A stretch of 64,000 bases of DNA from NCBI GenBank assembly GCA_002282385.1, contig NCJG01000002.1, positions 248,001 to 312,000 of the forward strand. The letters are read 5' to 3'. Source of the DNA: Sphingomonadales bacterium 39-57-19. Its GTDB lineage: Bacteria > Pseudomonadota > Alphaproteobacteria > Sphingomonadales > Sphingomonadaceae. The notes under the pieces were generated by a model. That model did no database searches. It saw only the letters and a list, made by a program, of their open reading frames with translations, and was not told the origin of the DNA. Shown here one piece after another: positions 1-9,245 of the stretch (position 1 is the first letter of the stretch; every line of letters begins with the position of its first letter). The position numbers were made by a program, and so were the translations under genes.

Positions 1-1
1 C

Positions 2-1375
2 GAGATTGAGGAAATCATTGGCTTGCCCGCCGACAATGCGGTGCTGACTTCGGCGAAGTCGGGCATCGGCATTGATGAGGTGTTGGAGGCCGTGGTCACG
101 CGCATTCCCCCGCCAAAGGGCGACCGCAACGCGCCGTTGAAGGCGATGTTGGTCGATTCATGGTACGACCCCTATCTGGGCGTCGTCATCCTGATCCGCG
201 TTATCGACGGCGTCATCAAAAAAGGTCAGGAAATCCAATTCATGGCCGCCGGCACAAAGCATTTGGTCGACCGCGTCGGCTGTATGCGGCCAAAGCTGGA
301 AATCCTGTCCGAAATCGCGGCGGGCGAAGTCGGCATTATCACCGCGCAGATTAAAGAAGTTGCGCAGACCCGCGTGGGTGACACCATCACCGATGCAAAG
401 CGCCCCGCCGCCGAACCGCTGCCCGGGTTTAAGGAAGTGCAGCCCGTGGTGTTCTGCGGCCTGTTCCCCACCGACGCCGCGGACTTTGAAAAATTGCGCG
501 AAAGCATCAGCAAGCTGCGCCTGAACGACGCATCATTCAGTTTTGAAACGGAAAGCAGCGCGGCGTTGGGCTTTGGCTTTCGCTGCGGGTTCTTGGGGCT
601 GTTGCACCTTGAGATCATCCAGGAGCGCCTGACACGCGAATTTGACCTGGACCTTATCACCACCGCGCCGTCGGTTGTGTACAAGCTGGAGCTGAGCCGG
701 TCGAAGACCGAAGATGCGCGCAGTATGGAGCTGCACAACCCCGCCGACATGCCCGACATTAACCGCATCGCGGAAATTCAGGAGCCGTGGATTGAGGCGA
801 CGATTTATTGCCCCGACGAGTATCTGGGCAGCATATTGAAACTGTGTCAGGACCGGCGCGGTATTCAAAAGCAACTGACCTATGTCGGTGGCCGTGCGCA
901 GATCGTCTATGAACTGCCGCTCAACGAAGTGGTGTTCGATTTTTACGACCGGTTGAAGAGCATTTCGCGCGGCTATGCCTCGTTCGATTACCACCAGATC
1001 GGCCATCGCGAAGGCGACCTTGTGAAAATGAGCGTGCTGGTCAATGGCGACGCGGTCGACGCGCTGAGCATGATCGTCCACCGCGGCACCGCCGAATCCC
1101 GCGGCCGCGGCATGTGCGAGCGCCTAAAAGACCTCATCCCGCGCCATCTGTTCAAAATCCCCATCCAAGCGGCCATCGGCGGCAAAGTGATCGCCCGCGA
1201 AACCATCGCCGCGATGCGCAAGGACGTGACCGCCAAATGCTATGGCGGCGACATCAGCCGCAAGAAAAAGCTGCTGGAAAAGCAGAAAAAGGGCAAGGCG
1301 CGGATGCGGGAATATGGGAACGTAAGTATCCCTCAGGAGGCGTTTATCGCGGCACTGCGTATGGGTGAGGAGTAA
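2..1375 (+). CDS. lepA: Elongation factor 4 (LepA), 5' end cut off by window edge
   Basis: This is the C-terminal three quarters of the translational GTPase EF4/LepA, which back-translocates or rescues stalled ribosomes. The reading frame is open from base 2. The first visible residues include SAKSGIG, the G5 loop at the end of the GTPase domain, so the P-loop and NKxD motifs lie left of the window. What follows is EF-Tu-like domain 2 ([10 protein letters not shown]), the EF-G-like domains III and V ([15 protein letters not shown], typical of LepA) and the LepA-specific C-terminal domain ending with the Lys-rich [16 protein letters not shown] segment. About 457 residues are present of a usual length near 600. 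The TTG at base 23 lies inside the gene and is not a start. Identity is very secure. Confidence 0.97.
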   Translation, partial: EIEEIIGLPADNAVLTSAKSGIGIDEVLEAVVTRIPPPKGDRNAPLKAMLVDSWYDPYLGVVILIRVIDGVIKKGQEIQFMAAGTKHLVDRVGCMRPKLEILSEIAAGEVGIITAQIKEVAQTRVGDTITDAKRPAAEPLPGFKEVQPVVFCGLFPTDAADFEKLRESISKLRLNDASFSFETESSAALGFGFRCGFLGLLHLEIIQERLTREFDLDLITTAPSVVYKLELSRSKTEDARSMELHNPADMPDINRIAEIQEPWIEATIYCPDEYLGSILKLCQDRRGIQKQLTYVGGRAQIVYELPLNEVVFDFYDRLKSISRGYASFDYHQIGHREGDLVKMSVLVNGDAVDALSMIVHRGTAESRGRGMCERLKDLIPRHLFKIPIQAAIGGKVIARETIAAMRKDVTAKCYGGDISRKKKLLEKQKKGKARMREYGNVSIPQEAFIAALRMGEE

Positions 1376-1473
1376 GGGGGGACGGTTCCGTTCTTCTCGG
1401 TCCTCCGCCCGCCGATATGTGCGATACGGTATGCGGTGACATACGCATCCGCCTCTGCTAGGCGCGCGGCATC

Positions 1474-3336
1474 ATGTTAAACTTAAACGGAATCACCGTG
1501 CGCCTTGGTGGCCGCACCATATTGGACCGCGCGACCGCGACGCTGCCGCCTTATTCGCGCGTCGGCCTTATCGGCCGCAATGGCGCGGGCAAATCCACGC
1601 TGATGAAGGTGATGATCGGCGAGCTGGAAGCCGACGAAGGCAGCATGGATATGCCGAAGAATACGCGCATCGGCTATATCGCGCAGGAAGCGCCATCGGG
1701 CACGGCAACGCCGTTCGAAACCGTGCTGGCGGGCGATGTCGAGCGTGCGGCTTTGATGGAAGAGGCCGAGCATTGCGCCGACCCCGACCGGCTGGGCGAA
1801 CTGCACGAACGGTTGATCGCGATTGATGCCTACACCGCGCCTGCGCGTGCCGCGCGCATCTTGGTCGGGCTTGGTTTCGATGAAGAAATGCAGGGCCGGC
1901 CGCTCGATAGCTATTCCGGTGGTTGGAAAATGCGCGTTGCCTTGGCCGCGCTTTTGTTTTCCGAACCCGATTTGTTGCTGCTCGACGAACCTTCAAACCA
2001 CTTGGATCTTGAAGCGACATTGTGGCTGGAAAACTTCCTCAAATCCTATCCGTCGATGATGGTGGTGATCAGCCACGAACGCGATTTGTTGAACAATGTG
2101 GTCGACAATATCCTGCATCTCGAAGGCGGGTCCACCACGCTCTATTCCGGCGGCTATGACTCGTTCGAGCGCCAGCGTGCCGAACGTGCGGCGCAGCTGG
2201 CGGCGGCCAAGGCTTCGCAGGACGCACAGCGCGCCAAGCTGCAGGATTATGTTGCGCGCAACTCGGCGCGTGCCTCCACCGCGAAGCAGGCGCAGTCCAG
2301 AGCCAAGGCGTTGGCGCGCATGCAACCCATTGCCGCGATGGCCGAAGATCCGACGTTAAGCTTTGACTTTCCAAGTCCGGATGAATTGAAACCGCCATTG
2401 GTCACGCTTGATCTGGCGAGTGTCGGCTACACCGCGGGCAAACCGATACTGCAGCGGTTGAACCTGCGGATTGACCCCGATGACCGGATCGCGTTGCTGG
2501 GCCGGAACGGCAATGGCAAGACCACGCTCGCGCGGTTGCTTGCGGCGCAATTGACGCCGATGGACGGGGCGATGAGCGCGTCGGGCAAAATGCGCGTTGG
2601 CTATTTCACGCAATATCAGGTCGAAGAGCTTGACGGCGACGATACCCCGCTGGAGCATATGACCCAGCAGATGAAGGGCGCGACCCCCGGCGCGGTACGC
2701 GCGCAATTGGGCCGCTTCGGCTTTTCAGGGGCAAAGGCAACGACGAAGGTTGGCAAGCTGTCGGGTGGTGAACGCGCGCGGTTGGCGCTGGCGCTGATTA
2801 CCCGCGATGCGCCGCATATGCTGATCCTTGACGAGCCGACGAACCACTTGGACGTCGATGCGCGTGAAGCGTTGGTGCAGGCGCTGAATGAATATGAAGG
2901 CACCGTGGTTCTGGTCAGCCATGACCGCCATATGTTGGAGCTAACGGCCGACCGGCTGGTGCTCGTCGATGGCGGTACCGCAACCGAATTTTCGGGTACG
3001 ATTGAGGATTATACCGACTTCATCCTGGGCAAGGGCCCCGCGAAAGAGAAGGTATCCAAGGCCGATCGCAAGGAAGACAAAAAAGCCCAAGCCGCCGCGC
3101 GTGAGGCGCAAAGCAAGCTTAAGCGCGAAGTCAGTGATGCAGAGGCGGACCTTGCCAAGCTTGAGGTTGTGTTGAGCGCGATTGACCGGGCGATGTTCGA
3201 TCCGGCGTCCGCCGCGAATGAATATAAGGACCTGACGATGGGTGAACTGTCGCAACGGCGCGGGAAGATTGTCGCCGCGCAAGAGGCTGCTGAAGCCCGC
3301 TGGGTCGCGGCAAGCGAGGCGCTGGAGAAGGCTTAG
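1474..3336 (+). CDS. ABC-F family ATPase (Uup/YheS-like, ribosome-associated)
   Basis: A 620-residue soluble protein with two ABC ATPase domains and no membrane segment, the layout of the ABC-F family, whose members act on ribosomes rather than in transport. The first Walker A is GRNGAGKST near residues 34-42, with a YSGGW signature and LLLLDEPSNHLD Walker B. The second cassette has GRNGNGKTT, LSGGERARLAL and LILDEPTNHLD. The charged inter-domain linker lies near residues 240-290. The C-terminus is a Lys/Glu-rich coiled coil, as in Uup and YheS. It starts 98 bases after lepA and its stop overlaps the stop of the convergent gene by four bases. Which ABC-F subgroup it belongs to cannot be settled by eye. 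Confidence 0.93.
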   Translation: MLNLNGITVRLGGRTILDRATATLPPYSRVGLIGRNGAGKSTLMKVMIGELEADEGSMDMPKNTRIGYIAQEAPSGTATPFETVLAGDVERAALMEEAEHCADPDRLGELHERLIAIDAYTAPARAARILVGLGFDEEMQGRPLDSYSGGWKMRVALAALLFSEPDLLLLDEPSNHLDLEATLWLENFLKSYPSMMVVISHERDLLNNVVDNILHLEGGSTTLYSGGYDSFERQRAERAAQLAAAKASQDAQRAKLQDYVARNSARASTAKQAQSRAKALARMQPIAAMAEDPTLSFDFPSPDELKPPLVTLDLASVGYTAGKPILQRLNLRIDPDDRIALLGRNGNGKTTLARLLAAQLTPMDGAMSASGKMRVGYFTQYQVEELDGDDTPLEHMTQQMKGATPGAVRAQLGRFGFSGAKATTKVGKLSGGERARLALALITRDAPHMLILDEPTNHLDVDAREALVQALNEYEGTVVLVSHDRHMLELTADRLVLVDGGTATEFSGTIEDYTDFILGKGPAKEKVSKADRKEDKKAQAAAREAQSKLKREVSDAEADLAKLEVVLSAIDRAMFDPASAANEYKDLTMGELSQRRGKIVAAQEAAEARWVAASEALEKA

Positions 3337-3848
3337 CCCGAGATCGCCGCCAACGCCGCGGTGAAACGCGCTTCGCCTTCGCCTTGAACCAGCGTGTAGC
3401 GGACGCCGCGTCCATCGAGCTCCGCGCGGCATAGGTCGAAAAAGCGTTTGCGCTCTGCTGTTTGCGCATAAACGCGCAAACCGTCGTCGACAAAGGGCAG
3501 GTCGATATCGAGCAGCAGATAATGGTCGGCAAAACCGGCAAACGCGCCGAAATATCCATCTGCTGCGCCAAACATCATGTGCGCCCACACCGACGTTATC
3601 AGCGGGTCTGTATCGAACAATACATAACCAGCGCCCAGCTCTGCTGCGCGCGCGGCCGCGGCGCGGTTCATCGCATCTTGCGTTTGCGCAATGTGGACGA
3701 GCTGCGCCATGCCGATGTCGGTGCCATGCGCCTCGCAATAAGCGCGGCCATATTCGGGCACGACTTCGCATCCCAAATGCGCCGCAAGCCGCGTACCCAA
3801 TGTCGATTTGCCCGTGCTTTCGGGGCCGTGCAGACAAATGCGTTTCAT
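3333..3848 (-). CDS. NadR-type nicotinamide riboside kinase (ATPase domain only)
   Basis: A 171-residue P-loop protein matching the C-terminal kinase domain of NadR, which phosphorylates nicotinamide riboside to NMN. Visible features are GPESTGKST (residues 8-16), FDTDPLIT near 78-85 and LPFVDDGLR near 117-125, the place of the NadR P-W-DGxR motif. There is no N-terminal HTH and no NMN adenylyltransferase domain, so it is the kinase alone. Its ATG overlaps the stop of pnuC in an ATGA, so the two are translationally coupled, and transporter plus kinase form a simple vitamin B3 salvage unit. A longer upstream reading in this frame would run antisense-like through pnuC and was rejected. Confidence 0.85.
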   Translation of the reverse strand: MKRICLHGPESTGKSTLGTRLAAHLGCEVVPEYGRAYCEAHGTDIGMAQLVHIAQTQDAMNRAAAARAAELGAGYVLFDTDPLITSVWAHMMFGAADGYFGAFAGFADHYLLLDIDLPFVDDGLRVYAQTAERKRFFDLCRAELDGRGVRYTLVQGEGEARFTAALAAISG

Positions 3849-4402
3849 GCGCGTTCTGCCTTGCGCCATTCCACTAGGCCAGCAACCGCCAGCACCAGAA
3901 ACACGACGTACAGTCCGGCGGTCAGATGCAGGTCTTTGACGATATACAGCGGGATCGAGATGATATTGACGATGATCCAATAATGCCAGTTTTCGACAAA
4001 GCGCCGGGTCATCAAAATCTGTCCTGCAATAGACAGCATCGCGACTGATGCATCCCAATAAGGATAGCTGGCGTCGGTTTCGGCATGCATCACCGCGCCC
4101 CATGCCCAAATGGCGACGATGGAGCCTGCAATCCACAACGCATAGCCTATTGTCGGCAGCCTGCGGACGGAAATCACGCCGCTATCGTCCTTATTGCGGT
4201 TCCAGCTCCACCAGCCATAGAGATTGATGCCCGCAAAAAAGATCTGCAGCCCGGCGTCGCTGTACAGTTTGGCGTCGCGGAAGATGATGAAATATAAAGC
4301 GACCATGACAATCGCCACGGGAAAGTTCCAAACCGATCGCCGGATAATCAGGACGATGTTGGCAATGCCGAGCAGCACGGCGACGATTTCAATCATGCTC
4401 AT
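3845..4402 (-). CDS. pnuC: Nicotinamide riboside transporter PnuC
   Basis: A 185-residue integral membrane protein with about seven hydrophobic segments. It carries the PnuC hallmarks: a WNFP motif after the first helices (residues about 25-28) and INLYGWWSW near 60-68, which line the substrate path in the family. PnuC moves nicotinamide riboside by facilitated diffusion, and trapping needs an intracellular kinase, supplied by the coupled downstream gene. The start could be the ATG at 4402 or the second ATG six bases later. No riboswitch-like NAD element was recognised upstream, where only about 80 bases separate it from the next gene. Confidence 0.92.
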   Translation of the reverse strand: MSMIEIVAVLLGIANIVLIIRRSVWNFPVAIVMVALYFIIFRDAKLYSDAGLQIFFAGINLYGWWSWNRNKDDSGVISVRRLPTIGYALWIAGSIVAIWAWGAVMHAETDASYPYWDASVAMLSIAGQILMTRRFVENWHYWIIVNIISIPLYIVKDLHLTAGLYVVFLVLAVAGLVEWRKAERA

Positions 4403-4480
4403 TTTGGGTGCTGTAGCGCCGTGACGGAGGGACGCAAGTGCCGACGCGGCGGGCGTGGCTACAGCGGCGCGGTTGTGTGC

Positions 4481-5218
4481 CTAAGCCGACCGGGCGGTGT
4501 GTTCGTGTGCTGCGTTCATGGCGTGCACATCGGCCTGCAAGGTATATCCAAAACCGTACAACGCATTCAGGCTGATGCCACATGTGGGGTCGAGTTTTAG
4601 GTTCTTGCGTAACCGTGCGACATGGGTGTCAATCGTCCGCGATTGGTAATCGATAACTTTACCCCATAAGGTTGCTGCCAAATATTGCCGCGAAAGAAGG
4701 CGGTTCGGATTTTTGAAAAACAGCATCGCCATGTCAAACTCACGCTTGGGCAGCACAATCTCTTCGTCGCCAAGGTAGATCGCGGACGTCGATGGACGCA
4801 GCAAATAGCGGCCGAGGATGACGTTTTCCGAAACGTTTTTCACTTCGCCTTTGGATCGGCGCAGCAGCGATTTGATCCGCATTGCAAGGACGTCGGGATC
4901 TACTGGCTTGGAAACATAATCGTCGGCACCGGCCTGTAACCCGCGCACAATGTCGATATTTTCGGTGCGTGCGGTCAGCATGATGGCTGGCATATCCGGA
5001 TGAAACTTCCGGATATATTCGAGCACTTCAATACCGGATAAATCGGGAATCGACCAATCGACGATGAGAAGGTCGCATTCCGATTGGCGTAATGCCGCCA
5101 AAAATTTCTGCGATGAGTCATAGATGGAAACCGTATAGCCGGACGCCCCCAGAAATTCCTCCAGCTCCGCAGCAAAGGCTAAGTCGTCTTCTACGACAGC
5201 TATATGAAATTTCTTCAT
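4481..5218 (-). CDS. OmpR/PhoB-type response regulator, orphan
   Basis: A 245-residue two-domain regulator. The receiver domain (1-120) shows the acidic pair EDD at 10-12, the phosphoacceptor Asp54 in VDWSIPDLSG, a conserved Thr in LTART and the KP dipeptide of the active site. The C-terminal winged helix (about 130-230) has the typical LPKREFDMAMLFFKNPNRLLSR and RTIDTHVARLRKKL-like recognition helix, ending with GFGYTL. No histidine kinase lies next to it, so it is an orphan here. About 250 AT-richer bases separate its start from the next gene and probably hold its promoter, though no -35/-10 pair stands out clearly. Confidence 0.93.
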   Translation of the reverse strand: MKKFHIAVVEDDLAFAAELEEFLGASGYTVSIYDSSQKFLAALRQSECDLLIVDWSIPDLSGIEVLEYIRKFHPDMPAIMLTARTENIDIVRGLQAGADDYVSKPVDPDVLAMRIKSLLRRSKGEVKNVSENVILGRYLLRPSTSAIYLGDEEIVLPKREFDMAMLFFKNPNRLLSRQYLAATLWGKVIDYQSRTIDTHVARLRKNLKLDPTCGISLNALYGFGYTLQADVHAMNAAHEHTARSA

Positions 5219-5436
5219 TGCTTTGCCCTACATATTGGACCGGATCGCTGCATATTTTTATACCACAAATGTAACTTTTGTAACAATTATATTGTGAACT
5301 AATGTGAACTTTACGCGTCCTATGGAACAAAATTCATGGATGCACGTTTTGGTCTCTCCAAAATGGAGTGAATATTTATGCAAACGATTATTTGACATGC
5401 TGAATTCCTTGTACCTTTCGAAAGAAGGCACATTTG

Positions 5437-5468
5437 GGCAGCTATCGCTTTAGGCAGCTATCGCTTTA
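5437..5468. repeat. Perfect 16-bp tandem duplication
   Basis: The unit GGCAGCTATCGCTTTA occurs twice back to back, 5437-5452 and 5453-5468. The second copy ends in the TAA stop (minus strand) of the beta-lactamase-fold gene. It looks like a recent slippage duplication at the gene's 3' border; because the unit is not a multiple of three and lies past the stop, only one copy affects coding. Confidence 0.9.
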
Positions 5469-6704
5469 GGACGTCTTTTCGGCCTTTGGGTGGATTTGGC
5501 GATGATGCCGCACCACGGCGCGCGCCACATTTTGCATGAGGCCGTTTGTGACCTCTCGTCCGGCGCGGGTTTCGGCAATCATGACGGCGACCTGATACCT
5601 ACAACCATCCGGCGCTTTCATCACCCCGACATCGTTAATCGCGGTCGAAATCGAACCCAATACTTGCCCCGTCCCTGTTTTGTGGGCGAGGCTCCAGCCC
5701 GGTGCGAGCCCTGAACGAAGGCGTGATTTTCCGGTATAGGTCCCCGCCATCAACTTCAAAAGCTTTGCCCCCGGATCATCAGGGGCGCGTTCGCCGAAGC
5801 GTTTTAGCACAAGTGCGATAGTGCCCGGCGCAGCGCCATCCAAGGGTGAGGCCAGATATTTGTCGAGCGCTGCGCGCCGTTTTTCCATAGGAATGCGCGA
5901 ACGCTGTTCCTTAAAGGCATTGCCTTTGCGATATTCAGGTTGCCAGTTCAGCCCTGCTATCGCGCTTTGCAAAAGCACTTCGCCAGGTCCGAAACGGATC
6001 GATTGCACCTTTCGCCGGTCAAGCATCTGGTTGATCGCCTGCGGGCCGCCGGCGACGCGGATCAGGACGCTGTTTGCAAGATTGTCGCTGGCGTTGACGG
6101 CGTGGGCAAGCAATTCGCGCACGGACATTTCAAAGGAATCTTTGTCGCTGAGATATTGTTTGATCGGCTGGCTAAACACCACGATATCATCGCGGCTTAC
6201 GCGTATTCTCTTGTCGAGCGACAGCTTGCCCGCGGCTTCTTGTTCCAAAATCGTCAGCGCGACCCACATTTTGGAGACGCTTTGCTGTGGAAAGCGTTCG
6301 GTGTGCCGCCGACCGATAATGTCATCCGAAAATGGTGTGTAAATGGCGATGCCCGCACGGCCGGGGAATTTCTTCCAAAGCGTGTCGATGTCATTGCGCA
6401 GCGTTTCGTCCGCAGTGGACGGCGCGTTGGTCGGTTTGTCTTCGAGGCTGGGGATCGTGAATGTCGACGCGCTTGGCTTTGCGACATTTGGCTTTTTCTG
6501 TTCGGTTTTGGTGGCTTTTGGTTTGGCCGGGGCCGATTTTGCCGCGCTCGACTTTTCTGCTTTTGGCTTTCCCGCGCTTTGTTTTTCTGCGCGTGGGTCA
6601 TTCGCGTTGGCGGTCACCGTGATACCCGTGATCGCGGCCGCAAGGCACAGGCCACCAATCAGGCTGCGTGAGATGAGAAAACGGAAAGGTCGCTTAGCGG
6701 ACAT
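5466..6704 (-). CDS. Exported class A beta-lactamase-fold serine hydrolase with Lys/Ala-rich linker
   Basis: A protein of about 412 residues with an N-terminal signal (basic MSAKRPFRFLISR, then a hydrophobic core to about residue 32). A low-complexity Lys/Ala/Pro linker follows (residues 36-80). The catalytic domain shows the serine-acyl set: SVSK (142-145, Ser142/Lys145), SDN (206-208) and KTG (342-344). This is the arrangement of class A beta-lactamases and small penicillin-binding proteins. No clear omega-loop ExxLN was seen, so peptidoglycan hydrolase/transpeptidase-like or degenerate lactamase activity are all possible. The start is either ATG 6704 (chosen; signal begins with basic residues) or ATG 6716; neither has a strong ribosome site. 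The linker could hold the enzyme off the membrane or bind the acidic wall. Confidence 0.82.
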   Translation of the reverse strand: MSAKRPFRFLISRSLIGGLCLAAAITGITVTANANDPRAEKQSAGKPKAEKSSAAKSAPAKPKATKTEQKKPNVAKPSASTFTIPSLEDKPTNAPSTADETLRNDIDTLWKKFPGRAGIAIYTPFSDDIIGRRHTERFPQQSVSKMWVALTILEQEAAGKLSLDKRIRVSRDDIVVFSQPIKQYLSDKDSFEMSVRELLAHAVNASDNLANSVLIRVAGGPQAINQMLDRRKVQSIRFGPGEVLLQSAIAGLNWQPEYRKGNAFKEQRSRIPMEKRRAALDKYLASPLDGAAPGTIALVLKRFGERAPDDPGAKLLKLMAGTYTGKSRLRSGLAPGWSLAHKTGTGQVLGSISTAINDVGVMKAPDGCRYQVAVMIAETRAGREVTNGLMQNVARAVVRHHRQIHPKAEKTS

Positions 6705-6720
6705 GATATATGTCATTCGT

Positions 6721-7176
6721 TCATTTCGTAGCTGCGCCATGGGGACTGGACGTCGGGGTAGGGGCTTGCACATCGTTCGATGTCTCAGACGCAGGGATGA
6801 AGCGGTCAAGGCTGCTGCCCGTGGTCGTGTGTAGGCTTACAAGCAGGATGAGCTGCAAAGCCACGACGATAATGAGCACGAATTTGGCGATTTGGAGCGT
6901 TCGGCCGAACGCAACGCTGCGCGCTTCTATTTCGCGCCGCGTCACATCGGTCGCCATGCGAATTTCGGACACTGACGATGCATGATTGTGCTGCAGCTCG
7001 ACCAGCTCTTCTTTCAGCGCCTTCACCGATGCGATGAGTTCGGCATGATGATGGCGCGCGTCGGCTTGAATTTCGTCAATATGGTCGCGGACCATTGCCT
7101 CAGCGCCAGCGGGCTTAACCCCTGCAGCCTTCAGCAATTTGCCCAAGCCTTCCAGTTTTTTCATGTCGGAGGTCAT
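6721..7176 (-). CDS. Small single-span protein with coiled coil, unknown function
   Basis: A 151-residue protein with no family I recognise. Residues about 20-90 are charged and helical (HIDEIQADARHHHAEL, KALKEELVELQHNH), suggesting a coiled coil. One strong transmembrane helix follows (FVLIIVVALQLILLVSL, near 98-114), then a short Ser/Thr/Pro tail of about 35 residues. It lies directly upstream of the beta-lactamase-fold gene on the same strand with only a few bases between them, so the two are probably co-transcribed. A membrane-tethered scaffold is an inference only. Confidence 0.7.
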   Translation of the reverse strand: MTSDMKKLEGLGKLLKAAGVKPAGAEAMVRDHIDEIQADARHHHAELIASVKALKEELVELQHNHASSVSEIRMATDVTRREIEARSVAFGRTLQIAKFVLIIVVALQLILLVSLHTTTGSSLDRFIPASETSNDVQAPTPTSSPHGAATK

Positions 7177-7477
7177 TGCAGAAAAATCATTGCGCTGGGT
7201 TGGCCAATGACACTGCCCATTGGCGTCGAAAGGCAGCCTGTTGATGGTTCAGCAAAGCAAACTCGGGCATTCATACGGGTGCTCCTTAAGCGGTGCATTA
7301 AGATGCGCGGCGGCCGTCCTCCAGTTTAGAAGCGCTTGTTTTCAATTGTTAACAATGCGCGCTCTGTTTGGACGAAGTCGCTATAGGCGATTTTTTCGCC
7401 ATTTCCCATGGGGTTGATGCGCGATTGACGAAGTCCGCCGGGCATGTAATTCTTCATCTTGGGAAGAGGAGATACCG
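7177..7477. other. Intergenic region between divergent genes
   Basis: About 300 bases separate the start of the coiled-coil gene (minus) and phaC (plus), so promoters for both are expected. A strong Shine-Dalgarno (GGAAGAGGAG) precedes the phaC ATG. A short AT-rich stretch near 7330-7350 is a plausible promoter position, but no confident -35/-10 hexamers or palindromic operator were seen. Confidence 0.5.
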
Positions 7478-9235
7478 ATGGCGACAAAAGCGGGCAGCGG
7501 AGCTGGAAAAAAGGCCGGAACAAAGCGTGCGAAAAAGAAAGGCGCACCATTTTCCGGTGTCGCAGGGGCGTTTGACGCCGCCAATGATGCCACGATGGCG
7601 CTTGGCCCGTTAGCAGGATTAGCGCGGGAGGATTTCATCGGCGCCATTGGTCTGATGCTCCGCCAGACCGCCGCCAACCCCGACAAGGCGTGGAAGGCAA
7701 CCAGCAGCTTTTCCGAAGATGTCGTCAAAATCATGACCGGAAAGTCAGACCTTGCGCCTGATCCCAAGGATAAGCGTTTCATGGACCCGGCGTGGACGTT
7801 TAACCCCTTCTTCAAAGCGGGTGCGCAATATTATCTCGCGGTGCAAAAGGGCGTTAAAAGCTATATCGAGGATTTGGAACTCGACGCACTTGAGCGCGAC
7901 CGTGCCAATTTCATCTCGCAGATCATCATTGATGCGATGTCACCGACCAACACGCTGATCGGTAATCCGACCGCGCAAAAACGGCTGGTGGACTCCGGCG
8001 GGCTCAGCCTCGTGAAGGGACTGAAAAACGCCTATAATGACATGGTTCACAACGACATGATGGTGAGCCAGGTGAACAAAAAGCCGTTCAAACTTGGCGA
8101 GAATGTCGCAACCGCAAAGGGGGCAGTGGTCTATCGTGATGAACGTTTCGAACTCGTCCAATATGCGCCCACCACCGACAAGGTGTTCGCCACGCCGCAG
8201 CTGACCATCCCGCCGCAGATCAACAAAATGTATATCAACGATCTGTCCCCGGAAAAATCGATCATCAAATGGCAGACCGACCACGGCATTCAGCCATTCA
8301 TGATCTCATGGCGCAACCCCACCGACGATATGGGCGTGTGGGGCATGGCCGAATATATCGAAAGCTGCATCAAGGCGCTGGATGTCGTTTGCGAGATTAC
8401 CGGCAGCGATAAGGTCAATATTTCGGGCGGCTGTTCCGGCGGACAGACCATGTCCGTGCTGCTGTCCAAGCTGGCGTCGATGGGGGACACCCGCGCCAAC
8501 GCGATCACCATGATGGTGTGTGTGCTTGAACCCAAACCCGGCGATACCGAGGCGTCGAGCCTTGTGTCGCACAATGGCATCGCGCTGGCACGGCAACGCG
8601 CGGCGAAGAAAGGCGTGATTGAAGGCAGCAGCCTTGCGCGCGGCTTTGCATGGTTGCGGCCAAATGACCTCATCTGGAACTATGTCATCAACAATTATCT
8701 GCTGGGCGATGATCCGCCAGCGTTCGACATATTGTTCTGGAACGCAGATGCGACCAACCTGTCATCGGCATTGATGGGTGATTTCTTGGAGCTGTTTGAG
8801 GCAAATGCCTACGCCGCGCCGGGCACGTTCGAAATTGCGGGCCATACGCTTGACCTAACCAAGGTGACAGGCGACCTGTTCGTTCTGGGCGGGACGACGG
8901 ACCACATCACGCCATGGCGCGCATGTTATCGCTCGACACAATTGTTCGGCAGCAAAAATGTCGAATTCATCCTGAGCCAGGCCGGCCATATGCAGGCGAT
9001 CCTGAACCCGCCGGGTAACCCCAAGGCGAAATATTGGAAACATTCAAACGGCAAGACGCCCGCCGATGTCACCGAATGGATGAAAGGTTCCGAAGAAGTG
9101 GCCGGCAGCTGGTGGCCGCACTGGATGGAATGGCTCCACGCGCGATCAGGCGCAGAAGTCGCCGCCCCCGGTACGCTCGGCAGCAAGGCCCATCCAGCAA
9201 TGGAAGCCGCACCGGGGCTGTATGTTTTGGAGTGA
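7478..9235 (+). CDS. phaC: Poly(3-hydroxyalkanoate) synthase, class II-like
   Basis: A 585-residue PHA synthase that polymerises 3-hydroxyacyl-CoA on granules. It has the N-terminal PhaC domain (about 90-265) and an alpha/beta-hydrolase catalytic domain. The lipase-like box is SGGCSGGQT with nucleophile Cys319, followed by Asp475 (GGTTDHITPW) and His504 (AGHMQAI), the same triad spacing as known PhaC enzymes. The ACSGG-like box resembles medium-chain-length class II synthases more than the CxGG box of class I. A Lys/Gly/Ala-rich N-terminus precedes the domain. The ATG has a strong GGAAGAGGAG site. It is followed by a DUF2442 gene and a depolymerase, which supports the assignment. Substrate chain length is inferred. 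Confidence 0.93.
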   Translation: MATKAGSGAGKKAGTKRAKKKGAPFSGVAGAFDAANDATMALGPLAGLAREDFIGAIGLMLRQTAANPDKAWKATSSFSEDVVKIMTGKSDLAPDPKDKRFMDPAWTFNPFFKAGAQYYLAVQKGVKSYIEDLELDALERDRANFISQIIIDAMSPTNTLIGNPTAQKRLVDSGGLSLVKGLKNAYNDMVHNDMMVSQVNKKPFKLGENVATAKGAVVYRDERFELVQYAPTTDKVFATPQLTIPPQINKMYINDLSPEKSIIKWQTDHGIQPFMISWRNPTDDMGVWGMAEYIESCIKALDVVCEITGSDKVNISGGCSGGQTMSVLLSKLASMGDTRANAITMMVCVLEPKPGDTEASSLVSHNGIALARQRAAKKGVIEGSSLARGFAWLRPNDLIWNYVINNYLLGDDPPAFDILFWNADATNLSSALMGDFLELFEANAYAAPGTFEIAGHTLDLTKVTGDLFVLGGTTDHITPWRACYRSTQLFGSKNVEFILSQAGHMQAILNPPGNPKAKYWKHSNGKTPADVTEWMKGSEEVAGSWWPHWMEWLHARSGAEVAAPGTLGSKAHPAMEAAPGLYVLE

Positions 9236-9245
9236 GGGGTGAGCC

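Noticed and set aside
533..1081. 182-codon minus-strand frame inside lepA
   Set aside because: Antisense shadow of a strongly conserved gene, with no family pattern.
2941..3837. 298-codon minus-strand open frame covering the ABC-F gene end and the kinase gene
   Set aside because: Its product is Arg/Cys/His-rich with no family pattern; it is the antisense shadow of two well-supported genes and arises from high GC.
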